64,000 bases of DNA from Pseudaminobacter salicylatoxidans (GTDB taxonomy: Bacteria; Pseudomonadota; Alphaproteobacteria; Rhizobiales; Rhizobiaceae). Shown one piece after another: positions 1 to 9,672 of this stretch (position 1 is the first letter of the stretch; each line of letters starts with the position of its first letter). Both the position numbers and the translations under genes were made by a program. The DNA lies in assembly GCF_003148475.1 (NCBI RefSeq), contig NZ_QGGG01000002.1:264171-328170 (forward strand), read 5' to 3'. A model generated the notes under the pieces. That model searched no databases and had not been told where the DNA came from. It worked only from the letters and a program-made list of their open reading frames with translations.

Positions 1-950
1 GCAATGTCGCCGACAACGGCCGAAGCGGTGGCATTGCCGCCGGCGCCGGGGCCTGAAAGCAGAAGTTCGCCCAGAATGTCGGTCTCGACGGCCACGGCGT
101 TGGTTACGCCATGCACCTGCGCGATCACGGACGAAGTCGGCACCATGGTCGGATGCACACGCTGCTCGATGCCCGTTTCAGTCTGCAAGGCGACGCCCAG
201 CAGCTTGATGCGGTAGCCGAGTTCGCCCGCGGCGCGGATATCGGCCTGACTGATATTGCTGATGCCTTCCATATAGATGTTGTCGGCCGAAATCTTGCAA
301 CCGAAGGCAAGGCTGGTCAGGATCGACAGCTTGTGGGCCGTGTCATGGCCCTCGATGTCGAAGGTGGGGTCGGCTTCCGCGTAGCCCAGGTGCTGGGCAT
401 CCCTCAGGCAGTCATCGAACGACAAGCCCTCGGCTTCCATGCGGGTCAGGATGTAGTTGCAGGTGCCGTTGAGAATACCGAAAACGCGCGAGACATTATT
501 GCCGGCCATGGCCTCGCGCATGGTCTTGATGATCGGGATACCACCGGCAACCGCTGCCTCGTAATTGAGCAGGACGCCCCTGCTCTCGGCGATTTCGGCA
601 AGCGCCACACCGTGTTTGGACAGCAGTGCCTTGTTGGCGGTGACGACATGCCGGCCAGCCTCGAGCGCGGCTTTTACGCTCGCCAGCGCAGGTCCATCAT
701 CACCGCCGATCAGCTCGATGAAAACATCGATGTCGGCCGTCCTGGCCAGTTCGACCGGATCGTCGAACCACTGCGCGGCGGAGAGATCGACGCCCCGGTC
801 GCGATTGCGGTCGCGCGCGGACGCTGCGGCAACGGTTATGGGCCGGCCGCACTGGCGGGTAAGCTCCGTCGCCTTCTCGGTCAGTACCCGCGCCACGGAG
901 GCGCCGACTGTGCCGAGGCCGGCAATTCCAACACGCAAAGCTTCGGCCAT
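1..950 (-). CDS. hom: Homoserine dehydrogenase, 3' end cut by window edge
   Basis: NADP-dependent reduction of aspartate semialdehyde to homoserine, the branch point to threonine and methionine. Translating the minus strand from the ATG at 948-950 gives MAEALRVGIAGLGTVGASVA, a Rossmann GxGxxG N-terminus. Further on are ELIGG, TANKALL, the NYEAAVAGGIPII stretch and GTCNYILT, all typical of the catalytic domain. About 316 codons are visible and the frame runs off the left edge, so the C-terminal part (an ACT domain in most family members) is outside. It lies 42 bp downstream of an aminotransferase gene on the same strand, which suggests a shared transcript. Family assignment is secure. Confidence 0.93.
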   Translation of the reverse strand, partial: MAEALRVGIAGLGTVGASVARVLTEKATELTRQCGRPITVAAASARDRNRDRGVDLSAAQWFDDPVELARTADIDVFIELIGGDDGPALASVKAALEAGRHVVTANKALLSKHGVALAEIAESRGVLLNYEAAVAGGIPIIKTMREAMAGNNVSRVFGILNGTCNYILTRMEAEGLSFDDCLRDAQHLGYAEADPTFDIEGHDTAHKLSILTSLAFGCKISADNIYMEGISNISQADIRAAGELGYRIKLLGVALQTETGIEQRVHPTMVPTSSVIAQVHGVTNAVAVETDILGELLLSGPGAGGNATASAVVGDI

Positions 951-992
951 GTCCCGCTACGCCCTCAAATCAATGTTTTCGTGAAAAGTCGT

Positions 993-2210
993 TCAGCGCC
1001 GCGCCGCCAGGGTCACGACATTGTCCGGCGACACGGCCTCGGAGGCGAGGAACCGCTTGATGTTGCGTGCTGCCTGCCGGATGCGATGCTCATTCTCGAC
1101 CAATGCGATGCGCACGAAGTCGTCGCCATATTCGCCGAAGCCGATGCCGGGCGCGACGGCCAGGTCGGCCTTTTCGATCAGCAGTTTCGAGAACTCCAGC
1201 GAGCCGAGCTTCCGGAAAGGTTCGGGGATCGGGGCCCAGGCAAACATCGTCGCCGCCGGGGCCGGAACGTTCCAGCCGGCGCGGCCAAAGGCGTCCACCA
1301 TCACGTCGCGGCGCTTGTGGTAGATGTCGCGCACTTCAGCAATATCCGAACCGTCGCCGTTGAGTGCTGCGGTCGCCGCCACCTGAATCGGCGTGAAGGC
1401 GCCGTAGTCGAGATAAGACTTCACCCGCGTCAGCGCAGCGATCAGCCGCTCATTGCCGACCGCAAACCCCATGCGCCAGCCGGGCATGGAGAAGGTCTTC
1501 GACATCGAGGTGAATTCGACCGCGACGTCCATGGCTCCCGGCACTTCCAGCACGGACGGCGGCGGATTGTCGTCGAAATAGATTTCCGAATAGGCGAGAT
1601 CGGAAAGGATGATGATTTCGTGCTTCTTCGCGAAGGCGACCACATCCTTGTAGAAGTCGAGTGAGGCGACGAGCGCCGTCGGGTTCGACGGATAGTTGAG
1701 GATGAGCGCCAGCGGCTTGGGGATGGAATGGCGCATGCCCCGCTCCAGCGCGGGGATGAAATTGTCGTCCGGCTCGGCCGGCAGCGAGCGGATGACGCCG
1801 CCCGACATGATGAAGCCGAAGGCATGGATCGGATAGGTCGGGTTCGGGCACAGGATCACATCACCCGGTGCGGTGATGGCCTGCGCCATGTTGGCGAAGC
1901 CTTCCTTGGAGCCTAGCGTGGCAACGATTTGCGTGTCCGGATTGAGCTTCACGCCGAAGCGGCGCGCATAATAATTGGCCTGGGCGCGTCGCAGGCCGGG
2001 AATGCCGCGCGAGGACGAATAGCGATGCGTGCGCGGATCGCGCACCACTTCACACAGCTTGTCCACGATCGCCTTGGGCGTCGGCAGGTCGGGATTGCCC
2101 ATGCCCAGATCGACAATGTCGGCGCCCCTGGCGCGGGCGGCGGCCTTCAGCCGATTTACCTGTTCGAAGACATAGGGCGGAAGGCGACGAACCTTGTGAA
2201 ACTCTTCCAT
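993..2210 (-). CDS. Class I/II PLP aminotransferase (AlaC / LL-diaminopimelate aminotransferase type)
   Basis: A 405-residue fold-type I aminotransferase. The PLP lysine lies in SMSKTFSMPGWRMGF near residue 240, with the upstream NYPSNPTA and SDLAYSEIYFD motifs that contact the cofactor. Sequence style matches the AlaC (glutamate-pyruvate aminotransferase) and LL-diaminopimelate aminotransferase group. Its position directly upstream of hom is the usual Hyphomicrobiales arrangement and fits amino-acid metabolism. The exact substrate cannot be read from the sequence. Full length; the start codon at 2210 is followed by MEEFHKVRRLPPYVF, a common N-terminus in this group. Confidence 0.85.
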   Translation of the reverse strand: MEEFHKVRRLPPYVFEQVNRLKAAARARGADIVDLGMGNPDLPTPKAIVDKLCEVVRDPRTHRYSSSRGIPGLRRAQANYYARRFGVKLNPDTQIVATLGSKEGFANMAQAITAPGDVILCPNPTYPIHAFGFIMSGGVIRSLPAEPDDNFIPALERGMRHSIPKPLALILNYPSNPTALVASLDFYKDVVAFAKKHEIIILSDLAYSEIYFDDNPPPSVLEVPGAMDVAVEFTSMSKTFSMPGWRMGFAVGNERLIAALTRVKSYLDYGAFTPIQVAATAALNGDGSDIAEVRDIYHKRRDVMVDAFGRAGWNVPAPAATMFAWAPIPEPFRKLGSLEFSKLLIEKADLAVAPGIGFGEYGDDFVRIALVENEHRIRQAARNIKRFLASEAVSPDNVVTLAARR

Positions 2211-2273
2211 CTCAGTTCCAGCGATTGGGATCAGAGCCGCGATATATACCCATCCCGCAGCGCGGTCGAGGCA

Positions 2274-2648
2274 TCATTTCCCTTCGATTTCCGAGAGGGT
2301 CTTCTGGGCGTGCGTCGCGGCAAGCTTCTTCAGCAATTCCTCGTCGCTCGGCACCGCTCCGCCTTCCGCCTCCTGCGAGGACTGCGCCGTCTTCAGTTCG
2401 GAAAGCTTTTCAGCCTTCTCCGCATCGCTGATCTGGCTGGCCGCCGACTGGGGCGGAATGTTGAGATTGGGAAAGGTTCCGGTGTTGCGGGCTTGCCCCG
2501 AAGAAAGCCCCGAGGGGCTGGAGGTGTCCACGATCTGTGTGTCGGTGCTGGTGCAGGCCGAAAGCTGGAACAGAGCCATTGCCACGGCCACGCCCGCGAG
2601 CGCCGACCGCACTGGGGAAAAAATGTCTCCGCCGGCAAGCTTCGTCAT
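2274..2648 (-). CDS. Small predicted lipoprotein of unknown function
   Basis: A 124-residue protein with a hydrophobic N-terminal segment (about residues 15-29) ending in the lipobox LSAC, which places the lipidated cysteine at residue 32. The mature part is Ser/Gln/Glu-rich with no recognised domain, and its C-terminal half looks helical. It is preceded by an AGAGGAA ribosome-binding site. It is divergent from phaC, with about 105 bp between them. Function unknown; membrane attachment is the only supported statement. Confidence 0.7.
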   Translation of the reverse strand: MTKLAGGDIFSPVRSALAGVAVAMALFQLSACTSTDTQIVDTSSPSGLSSGQARNTGTFPNLNIPPQSAASQISDAEKAEKLSELKTAQSSQEAEGGAVPSDEELLKKLAATHAQKTLSEIEGK

Positions 2649-2753
2649 ATTAATTCCTCTAAGGCTCTACTACACGACATTGATCTTGTTGGACCCGTTC
2701 CGACGTCTCATTATGTGTCTTATAGTAACGCCTGAGGAGGACAAGCGCGAACC

Positions 2754-4604
2754 ATGTCGAAGGCAGCCGATTCGGGCAAGACAGATACCGAACAGACCTC
2801 CTCTGTCGAGCAGTATCTCGTCAAGGATCCGGAACGCTTCGCGCTCAATCTTGCCCGCATGGTCGAACAGGCCGGCAAGGCCGCTTCCGCGTGGGTGGAA
2901 CCGCGCGAGAGGGGCGAGATACGCGACAGCGTTTCCGAGCCCATGGCCGACATGGTCAAGACGTTCTCCAAGCTCACCGAATACTGGTTGTCCGATCCCT
3001 CCCGGGCGCTGGAAGCCCAGACGCGACTGCTCTCAGCATATATGAACGTTTGGGCGAATGCGATCCAGCGCATGAGAACCGGCGAAGAAACCGCGCCGCC
3101 CCCGCTCTCGCCCGCCCCGGTGGAGCCCGAGAAGGGCGACAAGCGTTTCCAGGATCCCGAATGGGGCCGCAACGCCTTCTTCGATTTCCTGAAGCAAACC
3201 TATCTGGTCACCACCCGCTGGGCGAACGACCTGGTGGAGCAGGCCGAAGGGCTGGACGAGCACACGCGCCACAAGGCGAGCTTTTACGTCAAGCAGGTCT
3301 CCAACGCGATCTCGCCGTCGAATTTCATCCTCACCAACCCGGAACTGTTCCGCGAAACCGTCGCAAGCAACGGCGAAAATCTGGTGCGCGGCATGAAGAT
3401 GCTCGCCGAGGACATTCAGGCAGGTCACGGCGACCTCAAGCTGCGTCAGGCGGATTCGTCGCAATTCGAAGTCGGTCGCAACATGGCAACGACGCCCGGC
3501 AAGGTGGTCGGCCGCAGCGATGTGGCCGAAATCATCCAGTACAGCCCCGCAACCGAAACCGTGCTGAAGCGGCCGCTGCTGATCTGCCCGCCCTGGATCA
3601 ACAAGTTCTACATCCTCGACCTCAACCCGCAGAAATCCTTCATCCGCTGGGCAGTCGAGCAGGGCCACACGGTATTCGTCATCTCATGGATCAATCCCGA
3701 TGAGCGGCACGGCTTGAAGGATTGGGAAGCCTATATCCGCGAGGGCCTGCAATATGGGCTCGACACGGTGCAGACCGCGACGGGCGAACGCGAGGTCAAT
3801 GTCATCGGCTATTGCGTCGGCGGAACGCTGCTGGCGGCGGCTCTGGCGCTGCTGGCGCAGGAGGGCGACGACCGGATCAGGTCGGCCACCTTCTTCACCA
3901 CACAGGTAGATTTTACTTTCGCCGGAGATCTCAAGGTCTTCGTTGACGAGGACCAGATTGCCGCACTCGAGCGCGCCATGCGCGGCAAGGGCTATTTGGA
4001 AGGCAACAAGATGGCCACCGCCTTCAACATGTTACGTTCCGGCGACCTGATCTGGCCTTATGTCGTGAACAATTATATGCGCGGCAAGGATCCCCTGCCC
4101 TTCGATCTGCTTTACTGGAATTCCGATTCCACGCGGATGACCGCCGCCAATCATTCCTTCTATCTGCGCAACTGTTATCTGCAGAACAATCTGTCGCAAG
4201 GGCGCATGGAATTGGCCGGCAGAACGGTCTCGCTGCACGACATAATGATTCCCGTCTACAACCTTGCTGCTCGCGAAGACCATATCGCACCGGCTCTTTC
4301 GGTGTTCCTTGGCTGCAAATATTTCGGCGGGCCGGTGGAGTTCGTGATGGCCGGGTCCGGTCATATCGCCGGCGTGGTGAACCCGCCCGCCCAAAACAAA
4401 TACCAGTACTGGACCGGTGGCGAACCGACCGGCGATTTCACCGAATGGACCGCAAAAGCCGCGGAAAATATGGGCTCCTGGTGGCCGCACTGGCAAAACT
4501 GGATAACCCGGCAGGACGATACGCGGGTTGCGGCGCGAAAACCGGGCGAGCGCACGCCGATTCTCGACGATGCGCCAGGCACCTATGTCAGGGTGCGCGT
4601 GTAA
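2754..4604 (+). CDS. phaC: Class I poly(3-hydroxyalkanoate) synthase
   Basis: Polymerises hydroxyacyl-CoA monomers into PHA storage granules. The 616-residue length fits class I enzymes. An N-terminal PhaC region is followed by an alpha/beta-hydrolase core with the lipase-like box GYCVGGT (catalytic Cys about residue 354). The acid/base residues lie in REDHIAP and [12 protein letters not shown]. The ATG at 2754 sits about 12 nt after GAGGAGG. No phaR, phaAB or phasin gene adjoins it, so the remaining PHA genes lie elsewhere. The next gene is more than 200 bp downstream, so it is probably monocistronic. Confidence 0.95.
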   Translation: MSKAADSGKTDTEQTSSVEQYLVKDPERFALNLARMVEQAGKAASAWVEPRERGEIRDSVSEPMADMVKTFSKLTEYWLSDPSRALEAQTRLLSAYMNVWANAIQRMRTGEETAPPPLSPAPVEPEKGDKRFQDPEWGRNAFFDFLKQTYLVTTRWANDLVEQAEGLDEHTRHKASFYVKQVSNAISPSNFILTNPELFRETVASNGENLVRGMKMLAEDIQAGHGDLKLRQADSSQFEVGRNMATTPGKVVGRSDVAEIIQYSPATETVLKRPLLICPPWINKFYILDLNPQKSFIRWAVEQGHTVFVISWINPDERHGLKDWEAYIREGLQYGLDTVQTATGEREVNVIGYCVGGTLLAAALALLAQEGDDRIRSATFFTTQVDFTFAGDLKVFVDEDQIAALERAMRGKGYLEGNKMATAFNMLRSGDLIWPYVVNNYMRGKDPLPFDLLYWNSDSTRMTAANHSFYLRNCYLQNNLSQGRMELAGRTVSLHDIMIPVYNLAAREDHIAPALSVFLGCKYFGGPVEFVMAGSGHIAGVVNPPAQNKYQYWTGGEPTGDFTEWTAKAAENMGSWWPHWQNWITRQDDTRVAARKPGERTPILDDAPGTYVRVRV

Positions 4605-4822
4605 CACATTGTAATGTGCGGTGAATTGACCTTCACGCCAAACCGGGCGAAATGGTGGCGCGGCAACATGCTCTTGCCTTATTTGCGCCCTGGCACGGTT
4701 TTTGATCCGGGGCACGACAAATTCGTCAGGTTCTGATTCCGGCTGCGGAAACATAATCGATCGATTGATCCATTACCGCGGCCAGTGCAGATCGGCGCCG
4801 AAACGACAGGAAGGGGACGGGC

Positions 4823-6154
4823 TTGACAGCAGCAGGCATTCGCTTTGCAAAACGGGGGAGTCATGCCGTTCTGGCCGCCCTTGTCTCTGCGCTGCTCGCT
4901 TCCTGCACGTCCACCAGCGATCCGAACCTGGATTTCAATCTTCCCGCATACAACGCCTCGGCCAGCCAGCCGAATGTTGAAACCGCCGCGGCGCAAACCG
5001 ATTCCGCGACGATGACCATCACCCAGAACGCCGAGGCCGGCAGCCCGGCTGTCGCCACGGTGATGGACGAGAACGATCGCGAACTGCCGGTGGCCGTCGC
5101 CTACCTGCCCACGTCCCGTCCTGCCGCGGGCGGAACGATTTCGCTGCAACAGGCGGTGGAAGCCGAAGCAGAGGCGGAACGTCTTGCAGCCGTCCCTGCA
5201 CCAGCGGAAAAGCAGCAGGTGGAGGCTAAAACGGAAACCGTGGCGCAGGCGCCACTGCCTTCGGCACGTCCTGGCGAGAAGCCCGAGACCGCCGCGGCAA
5301 AGCCCGCCGCCGCACAGGCACCGCAAACGGCACAGGCGGAAACCTCCGCTGAAGGGGGTGATGCGGGCTCCGTGACCGCCGCGAACGAAACGGCAAAGAC
5401 CGAAACCCCGAAGAAGAAGAGTTTCTTCGCGTCGCTGTTCGGTTCTTCGTCCTCCGCATCCTCAGCGACGTCCTCTTCCGATCGCGGCGCGCCTTCCCCG
5501 GCCGCCAAGCCGTTTGTCGCGACGAACGCCGCCGCCAAACCACTGATCGACACCAAAACATCCGCGACGCCGAAGCCTGATGCCAAACCGATCATCCAAC
5601 TCGCTTCGGCCAACTCGCCGGCCAAACCGCTTGCGCTTGCTTCGGCCGGTGGCATGAGCGACCTGCCCGGTGTTCGGCAGAGCGAACTTTTTGAGATCAA
5701 ACGCAAATCCGGCATCGATGACGACAGCGACGTCGATCTTCATGAGGAAGAGGACGGCGGTCCGATTCAAGTTGCCTCGGCCGCCGGTATGGCGCGACTG
5801 GCGCCCAACGGCTTGTTGCGACAAACCGAAAATGTAGACGTCGCCTGCCTGAAACCCTCACTGGTTCGGGTGCTCAAGAGCATCGAGCAGCATTATGGCA
5901 GCAAGATCGTCGTGACGTCGGGCTTTCGCGACCCGTCTCGCAATCGCCGTGCCCGCGGCGCCAAGAACTCGCTGCATATGTATTGTGCGGCTGCAGACGT
6001 ACAGGTTCCCGGCGTAAGCAAGTGGGAACTGGCCAATTTTGTGCGCTCCATGCCCGGACGTGGCGGTGTCGGCACCTATTGCCATACCAACTCGGTGCAT
6101 GTGGATGTAGGCCCCGAACGCGACTGGAACTGGCGCTGCAGCCGTCGCCGTTAG
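4823..6154 (+). CDS. Lipoprotein with C-terminal DUF882/peptidase M15-like domain
   Basis: A 443-residue protein. The TTG at 4823 is the best start (AGGAAGGGGA just upstream, no in-frame ATG nearby). A signal segment ends in the lipobox LLASC with Cys28. Residues 40-330 are a low-complexity Ala/Pro/Lys linker with a Ser-rich patch. The last 110 residues form a DUF882 (peptidase M15-like) domain with SGFRDPSRN, SLHMYCAAADVQ and SVHVDVG, the metal-binding His/Asp pattern of D,D-carboxypeptidase-like enzymes. Likely a periplasmic, membrane-anchored murein hydrolase; activity is inferred from the family. Confidence 0.82.
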   Translation: MTAAGIRFAKRGSHAVLAALVSALLASCTSTSDPNLDFNLPAYNASASQPNVETAAAQTDSATMTITQNAEAGSPAVATVMDENDRELPVAVAYLPTSRPAAGGTISLQQAVEAEAEAERLAAVPAPAEKQQVEAKTETVAQAPLPSARPGEKPETAAAKPAAAQAPQTAQAETSAEGGDAGSVTAANETAKTETPKKKSFFASLFGSSSSASSATSSSDRGAPSPAAKPFVATNAAAKPLIDTKTSATPKPDAKPIIQLASANSPAKPLALASAGGMSDLPGVRQSELFEIKRKSGIDDDSDVDLHEEEDGGPIQVASAAGMARLAPNGLLRQTENVDVACLKPSLVRVLKSIEQHYGSKIVVTSGFRDPSRNRRARGAKNSLHMYCAAADVQVPGVSKWELANFVRSMPGRGGVGTYCHTNSVHVDVGPERDWNWRCSRRR

Positions 6155-6532
6155 AGCACGATCCCGAACCGAAGGATCGGGTCGGTAAAAGCGGGAACCG
6201 ATAAAAGGTCAGGCCCAAACGACTGGAGAGAGTCGGACACGACTCGAAAAACGTGATCAGCCTGGTGGCGTGATCGGCAGCATCACCTTTTCCGCAGGAA
6301 CGTCGCAAGGCCACCCTGCCACGATTCGAAATTCGCGGACGTCGACAATATCGAATCGTTTCAAGCTGATCGCAGGGTTTCCGGTCGCGTAACGGCCCCT
6401 TCATGATGGTGCAGAATCAGATTCAGCGCGCATATTTTCCCATCCTCCCTGGTTCCTCGGCATCATTTCGACCCTATCAACAGGTTCCGTCGCTCGTTTA
6501 CGAAAAAAGTTTGAAAAGACGCCGAAGACGGC
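6155..6532. other. Noncoding stretch downstream of the DUF882 gene
   Basis: No convincing gene. Just after the stop codon is a short imperfect inverted repeat (CGATCC...GGATCG, about 6159-6179) in sequence resembling the start of rhizobial palindromic elements (GAGCACGATCCCGAA). No T-run follows, so I do not call it a terminator. Confidence 0.5.
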
Positions 6533-6561
6533 TTGCCGACCACCAATTGCCTGACTATAAG
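6533..6561 (+). promoter_or_regulatory. Predicted sigma-70 promoter of tRNA-Glu
   Basis: TTGCCG (6533-6538), a 17-bp spacer, then TATAAG (6556-6561). The tRNA begins 17 bp after the -10 box, as expected for a stable RNA promoter with a short leader. Confidence 0.65.
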
Positions 6562-6578
6562 GCCCTCATCTTCACCGC

Positions 6579-6653
6579 GCGCCCATCGTCTAGCGGTTAG
6601 GACGCCGCCCTTTCACGGCGGAAACAGGGGTTCGATTCCCCTTGGGCGTACCA
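6579..6653 (+). tRNA. tRNA-Glu (anticodon TTC)
   Basis: The acceptor stem GCGCCCA pairs with TGGGCGT. The anticodon arm is CCGCC-CTTTCAC-GGCGG with anticodon TTC at 6612-6614. The T arm is AGGGG-TTCGATT-CCCCT, and CCA is encoded at 6651-6653. Length is 75 nt. The overall pattern matches bacterial tRNA-Glu. Confidence 0.97.
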
Positions 6654-6969
6654 CATTTTCCTTGATATTGTTACGGGTTACAGCTTACGCAGACCGATGC
6701 GGAAGATACCGCTGCGGTACTTGGCCACCGGATCCATTTGCAGCCTGTACCAGGAAATCTGCGTGTAGCAGGCTTGCCGCATCGGAGCGAATAACGCGCG
6801 TTTCCGACGACAGCCCGTTCGGATTCTCGGCGTACCCGGTTGCAATGAGCCGTGTTTTGCGTGAGTATCTAGGTACTCAGATGTACGTGGGCTTCCACGA
6901 GTGAAGCAGTTCATCCGGCCTGAGCAATTGCAGAACGACGTGACGTCGTTTCTTTGCATGGGGGCAGGT
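6654..6969. other. Noncoding stretch after tRNA-Glu
   Basis: Nothing coding is supported. I saw no integrase fragment and no second copy of the tRNA 3' end, so there is no direct sign of an integrated element despite the low gene density between the tRNA and the P450 gene. Confidence 0.45.
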
Positions 6970-7191
6970 ATGTGGATCGCGTTGACCGATTTTGACGGCA
7001 AAGAAATCTATCTCAATACCACTCATCTTGTTTCGATTAGAGAACACGGCCGTGGAGCTATCGTTACCCACACGGTGGGCCAGACGGTGGTGAGCGAAAG
7101 CCCGCAGGCCATCCGCAAGGTGCTCGGGCTTACGCAGACAACGGCATTCTCGTCTGCTCTACATCGTTTCGGGATAGAAGGGCGCGCCTGA
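6970..7191 (+). CDS. Small protein, weakly FlbD-like, unknown function
   Basis: A 73-codon reading frame starting MWIALTDFDGKEIYLNTTHL. The ATG at 6970 is chosen because GGGGG-CAGG lies just upstream; in-frame alternatives are ATG 6958 and GTG 6901. The pattern of a short beta-rich domain (aromatic-x-x-L-T-x-x-x-G-K-E-I-x-L-N) recalls the FlbD / small beta-barrel family, but this is only a visual similarity. It stands alone between a tRNA and an intergenic hairpin. Confidence 0.5.
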   Translation: MWIALTDFDGKEIYLNTTHLVSIREHGRGAIVTHTVGQTVVSESPQAIRKVLGLTQTTAFSSALHRFGIEGRA

Positions 7192-7585
7192 CTATCAGGC
7201 AGCTTCCAGATCGTTCGCGTAGCCGCATATGAGCGGCTTGCGCGAACGCTTGGATTGAATCCGGGATCGCATGATCCCTGCCGCTGAAAGGTGACAGGGT
7301 ACAGACATTCGCACCCGGCTTCGCAAGCCAGCGGATTGCGATATGGCCGTCGCGATAGCGCAGCTACGCGGCGACCTCCATCGCAACTGCTGATACACTG
7401 GGTCACACAGGGCATGGTTGGCGAACCGCCTTCCCCTGCCACCAGCGCCGGTTGACGCCACCGATCTTCATCTTGTTTAGACCGCAACCGCAGCACTGCA
7501 TTGCCGGCTGGATCAAATGAAAGATGTTGGCGCGACAGGATAGGCACTGGAACAGGCTTGGCGAGCCGGGCTAAAGAGGGCTGCC
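7192..7585. other. Intergenic stretch with a hairpin at 7213-7247
   Basis: About 390 bp without a supported gene. The clear structure is an imperfect hairpin: GTTCGCG and AGCCGC (7213-7226) pair with GCGGCT and CGCGAAC (7233-7247) around the loop ATATGA, with a small bulge. It begins 21 bp after the stop of the small gene and could be its 3' end structure, but no T-run follows. Confidence 0.5.
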
Positions 7586-8842
7586 ATGACAAATATCGAT
7601 GCCGCCCTCGCCTATCTCGACTACGACCCCTCATCGCGCCGTCTCCGGCTCGACCCGCATGAGCCGCGTTTCGTGCAGAACCCGTATGAGGCCTATGCGT
7701 GGCTGCACACCAATGCGCGCAGCTTCTTCTGGGAGGATTTCGGTTTCTGGTGCCTGGCGGGATATGACGATGTCAACCGCCTGCTGCGTGACCGCCGCTT
7801 CGGCCGTGAAAAGCCGGAAGGCGCTCCCGACGACCAGGGCTATACCGGCGACCGTTCGCATCTGACGGCCTTCGACGCGATCGAGGCCAATTCAATGCTG
7901 GAGCTGGAGCCGCCTGTCCACACGCGCCTGCGCACGCTGGTCAACCGCGCCTTCGTCTCGCGGCAGGTCGAACGGCTGCGTCCGCGTGTCGAAGCACTTG
8001 CCAACGAGCTGGTCGACAGGTTCGAAGCTGATGGCGGGACCGACCTGCTACCGAACTTCGCCGCTCCGCTACCGATCACCATCATCGCCGAGATGCTCGG
8101 CGTGCCGGTGGAGATGGGGCCGCAATTGCTGAGCTGGTCGCACGACATGGTCGCCATGTATATGCACGGCCGCACGCGAGAACTGGAAGACAGGGCCAAC
8201 GCTTCGTCCCAGGCATTTTCCGACTTCCTGCGCTCCTATGTGGCCCAGCGGCGCAAGAACCCCGGTGACGATCTGCTGAGCCTGCTGATCTCGGCGCAGG
8301 AAGACGGACAGAAGCTGAGCGAGGATGAGCTGGTTTCCTCGGCGATCCTCCTGCTCAATGCCGGCCATGAGGCAACCGTGCACCAGACCGGCAATGCGGT
8401 TCGCACCATCCTCAAGCAGGGCGGAGACCCGCGTCGCTTCTTCACTTCGCCCGAAGCCACGGCCGCGACGGTGGAGGAATGCCTGCGTTACGACGCGCCG
8501 CTGCATATGTTCACCCGCTATGCTTATGGCGATCTTGAGGCTGCCGAAGGCGTCGCGTTGAAATCGGGCCAGCAGGTTGGCTTGCTGCTGGGGTGCGCCA
8601 ATCGCGATCCGGCCGCCTTTGCGGCGCCGCACACGTTCCAGCCCGGTCGCGACGACCAGAAGAACGTCTCTTTCGGTGCCGGGATCCACTTCTGCATCGG
8701 CGCGCCGCTGGCGCGGCTGGAACTGCAGAGTTCGCTCAAGGTGCTGTTCGACAGGCTGCCACAGATCGCGCTCGCCGAAGAACCGCTCTATCGCGACACC
8801 TATCACTTCCACGGACTGGAACGGCTGAACGTCAAATTCTGA
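7586..8842 (+). CDS. Cytochrome P450 (bacterial class I type)
   Basis: A 418-residue soluble P450. The heme-binding loop is [15 protein letters not shown] with the axial Cys near residue 370. The I-helix oxygen-activation segment reads [11 protein letters not shown], and the K-helix E-x-x-R is in EECLRYD. It resembles the CYP family of soluble hydroxylases that need separate ferredoxin partners; no ferredoxin or ferredoxin reductase is adjacent. An acetyltransferase follows 74 bp downstream on the same strand. Substrate unknown. Confidence 0.93.
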   Translation: MTNIDAALAYLDYDPSSRRLRLDPHEPRFVQNPYEAYAWLHTNARSFFWEDFGFWCLAGYDDVNRLLRDRRFGREKPEGAPDDQGYTGDRSHLTAFDAIEANSMLELEPPVHTRLRTLVNRAFVSRQVERLRPRVEALANELVDRFEADGGTDLLPNFAAPLPITIIAEMLGVPVEMGPQLLSWSHDMVAMYMHGRTRELEDRANASSQAFSDFLRSYVAQRRKNPGDDLLSLLISAQEDGQKLSEDELVSSAILLLNAGHEATVHQTGNAVRTILKQGGDPRRFFTSPEATAATVEECLRYDAPLHMFTRYAYGDLEAAEGVALKSGQQVGLLLGCANRDPAAFAAPHTFQPGRDDQKNVSFGAGIHFCIGAPLARLELQSSLKVLFDRLPQIALAEEPLYRDTYHFHGLERLNVKF

Positions 8843-8916
8843 CGAAGCCCTGCCGGTCCGCGGGCAATTCTTTCAGGCGCGTCGCCAATCGGCGCGCCTC
8901 GAACGGGCAGGCAAAA

Positions 8917-9549
8917 ATGACCAACTATTTCGAAAGCCCATTTCGGGGCAAACTGCTTTCAGAGCAGGTGACGAACCCCAACATCATCGTTGGCCGCTAC
9001 AGCTATTATTCCGGCTATTATCATGGCCATTCGTTCGACGACTGCGCCCGCTATCTGATGCCGGACCGCGACGATGTGGACAAGCTCATCATCGGCAGCT
9101 TCTGTTCCATCGGCACCGGGGCGGCTTTCATGATGGCCGGCAATCAGGGCCATCGCAACGACTGGATCTCAACCTTTCCGTTCTTCTTCATGCCGGAAGA
9201 GCCCGCCTTCGCCGATGCGATGAACGCCTATCAGCCGGCCGGCGACACGGTCGTTGGCAATGACGTGTGGATCGGCGCGGAAGCAATGATCATGCCGGGC
9301 ATCCGCATCGGGCACGGCGCGATGATCGGCAGCCGTGCGCTGGTGACCAGGGACGTCGAGCCCTACACCGTCGTCGGCGGCAATCCAGCCCGGCCGATCC
9401 GCAAGCGCTTTCCCGAGGAAGACATCGCCATGCTGCTTGAAATGGCGTGGTGGGACTGGCCGATAGAACAGATCAAGGCTGCAATGCCGCTTCTTTGCAG
9501 CGGCGACATCAAGGCCCTGAACACGTTCTGGAAGGAAAAGCGGTCTTAA
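8917..9549 (+). CDS. CatB-type (xenobiotic) O-acetyltransferase, paralogue 1
   Basis: A 210-residue left-handed beta-helix acetyltransferase of the XAT/CatB group. The N-terminus is [18 protein letters not shown], followed by [17 protein letters not shown]. The catalytic-loop region GNQGHRND carries the His typical of chloramphenicol/xenobiotic acetyltransferases. Hexapeptide repeats include [19 protein letters not shown] and [16 protein letters not shown] 8917 is the family-consistent start, although the frame is open further upstream. Whether it acts on chloramphenicol or an endogenous acceptor is unknown. A second paralogue follows. Confidence 0.9.
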   Translation: MTNYFESPFRGKLLSEQVTNPNIIVGRYSYYSGYYHGHSFDDCARYLMPDRDDVDKLIIGSFCSIGTGAAFMMAGNQGHRNDWISTFPFFFMPEEPAFADAMNAYQPAGDTVVGNDVWIGAEAMIMPGIRIGHGAMIGSRALVTRDVEPYTVVGGNPARPIRKRFPEEDIAMLLEMAWWDWPIEQIKAAMPLLCSGDIKALNTFWKEKRS

Positions 9550-9601
9550 CGCGGCCAGGCTACCACCCCGCCTGGAACGAGATGACCTCTCCCTGATACG
9601 T

Positions 9602-9638
9602 GCATGCCCCCGAAACTCTGCAACTTTCGGGGGCATGC
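9602..9638 (+). promoter_or_regulatory. Perfect 14-bp hairpin in the leader of acetyltransferase 2
   Basis: GCATGCCCCCGAAA (9602-9615) and its exact complement TTTCGGGGGCATGC (9625-9638) flank a 9-nt loop. No T-run follows, so a simple terminator is unlikely. The stem encloses the first codons of a small leader frame and lies 30 bp before the acetyltransferase ATG. Confidence 0.75.
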
Positions 9639-9672
9639 TCCAAATTCGGAAAACCCAAAGCGCACGTCATGA
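9604..9672 (+). CDS. Possible 22-codon leader peptide overlapping acetyltransferase 2
   Basis: ATG 9604 opens a 22-codon frame (MPPKLCNF...) inside the hairpin. Its TGA at 9670-9672 overlaps the acetyltransferase ATG at 9669-9671 (ATGA), a geometry that allows translational coupling. Neither start has a good ribosome-binding site. The layout resembles leader-peptide control known for some inducible resistance genes, but expression is unproven. Confidence 0.35.
   Translation: MPPKLCNFRGHAPNSENPKRTS

Noticed and set aside
111-1664. 517-codon plus-strand frame
   Set aside because: Antisense shadow of hom and the aminotransferase gene; both minus-strand genes have clear family motifs.
6579-7585. 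Genomic island integrated at tRNA-Glu
   Set aside because: No integrase, no duplicated tRNA 3' end and no compositional break that I could see; only low gene density.
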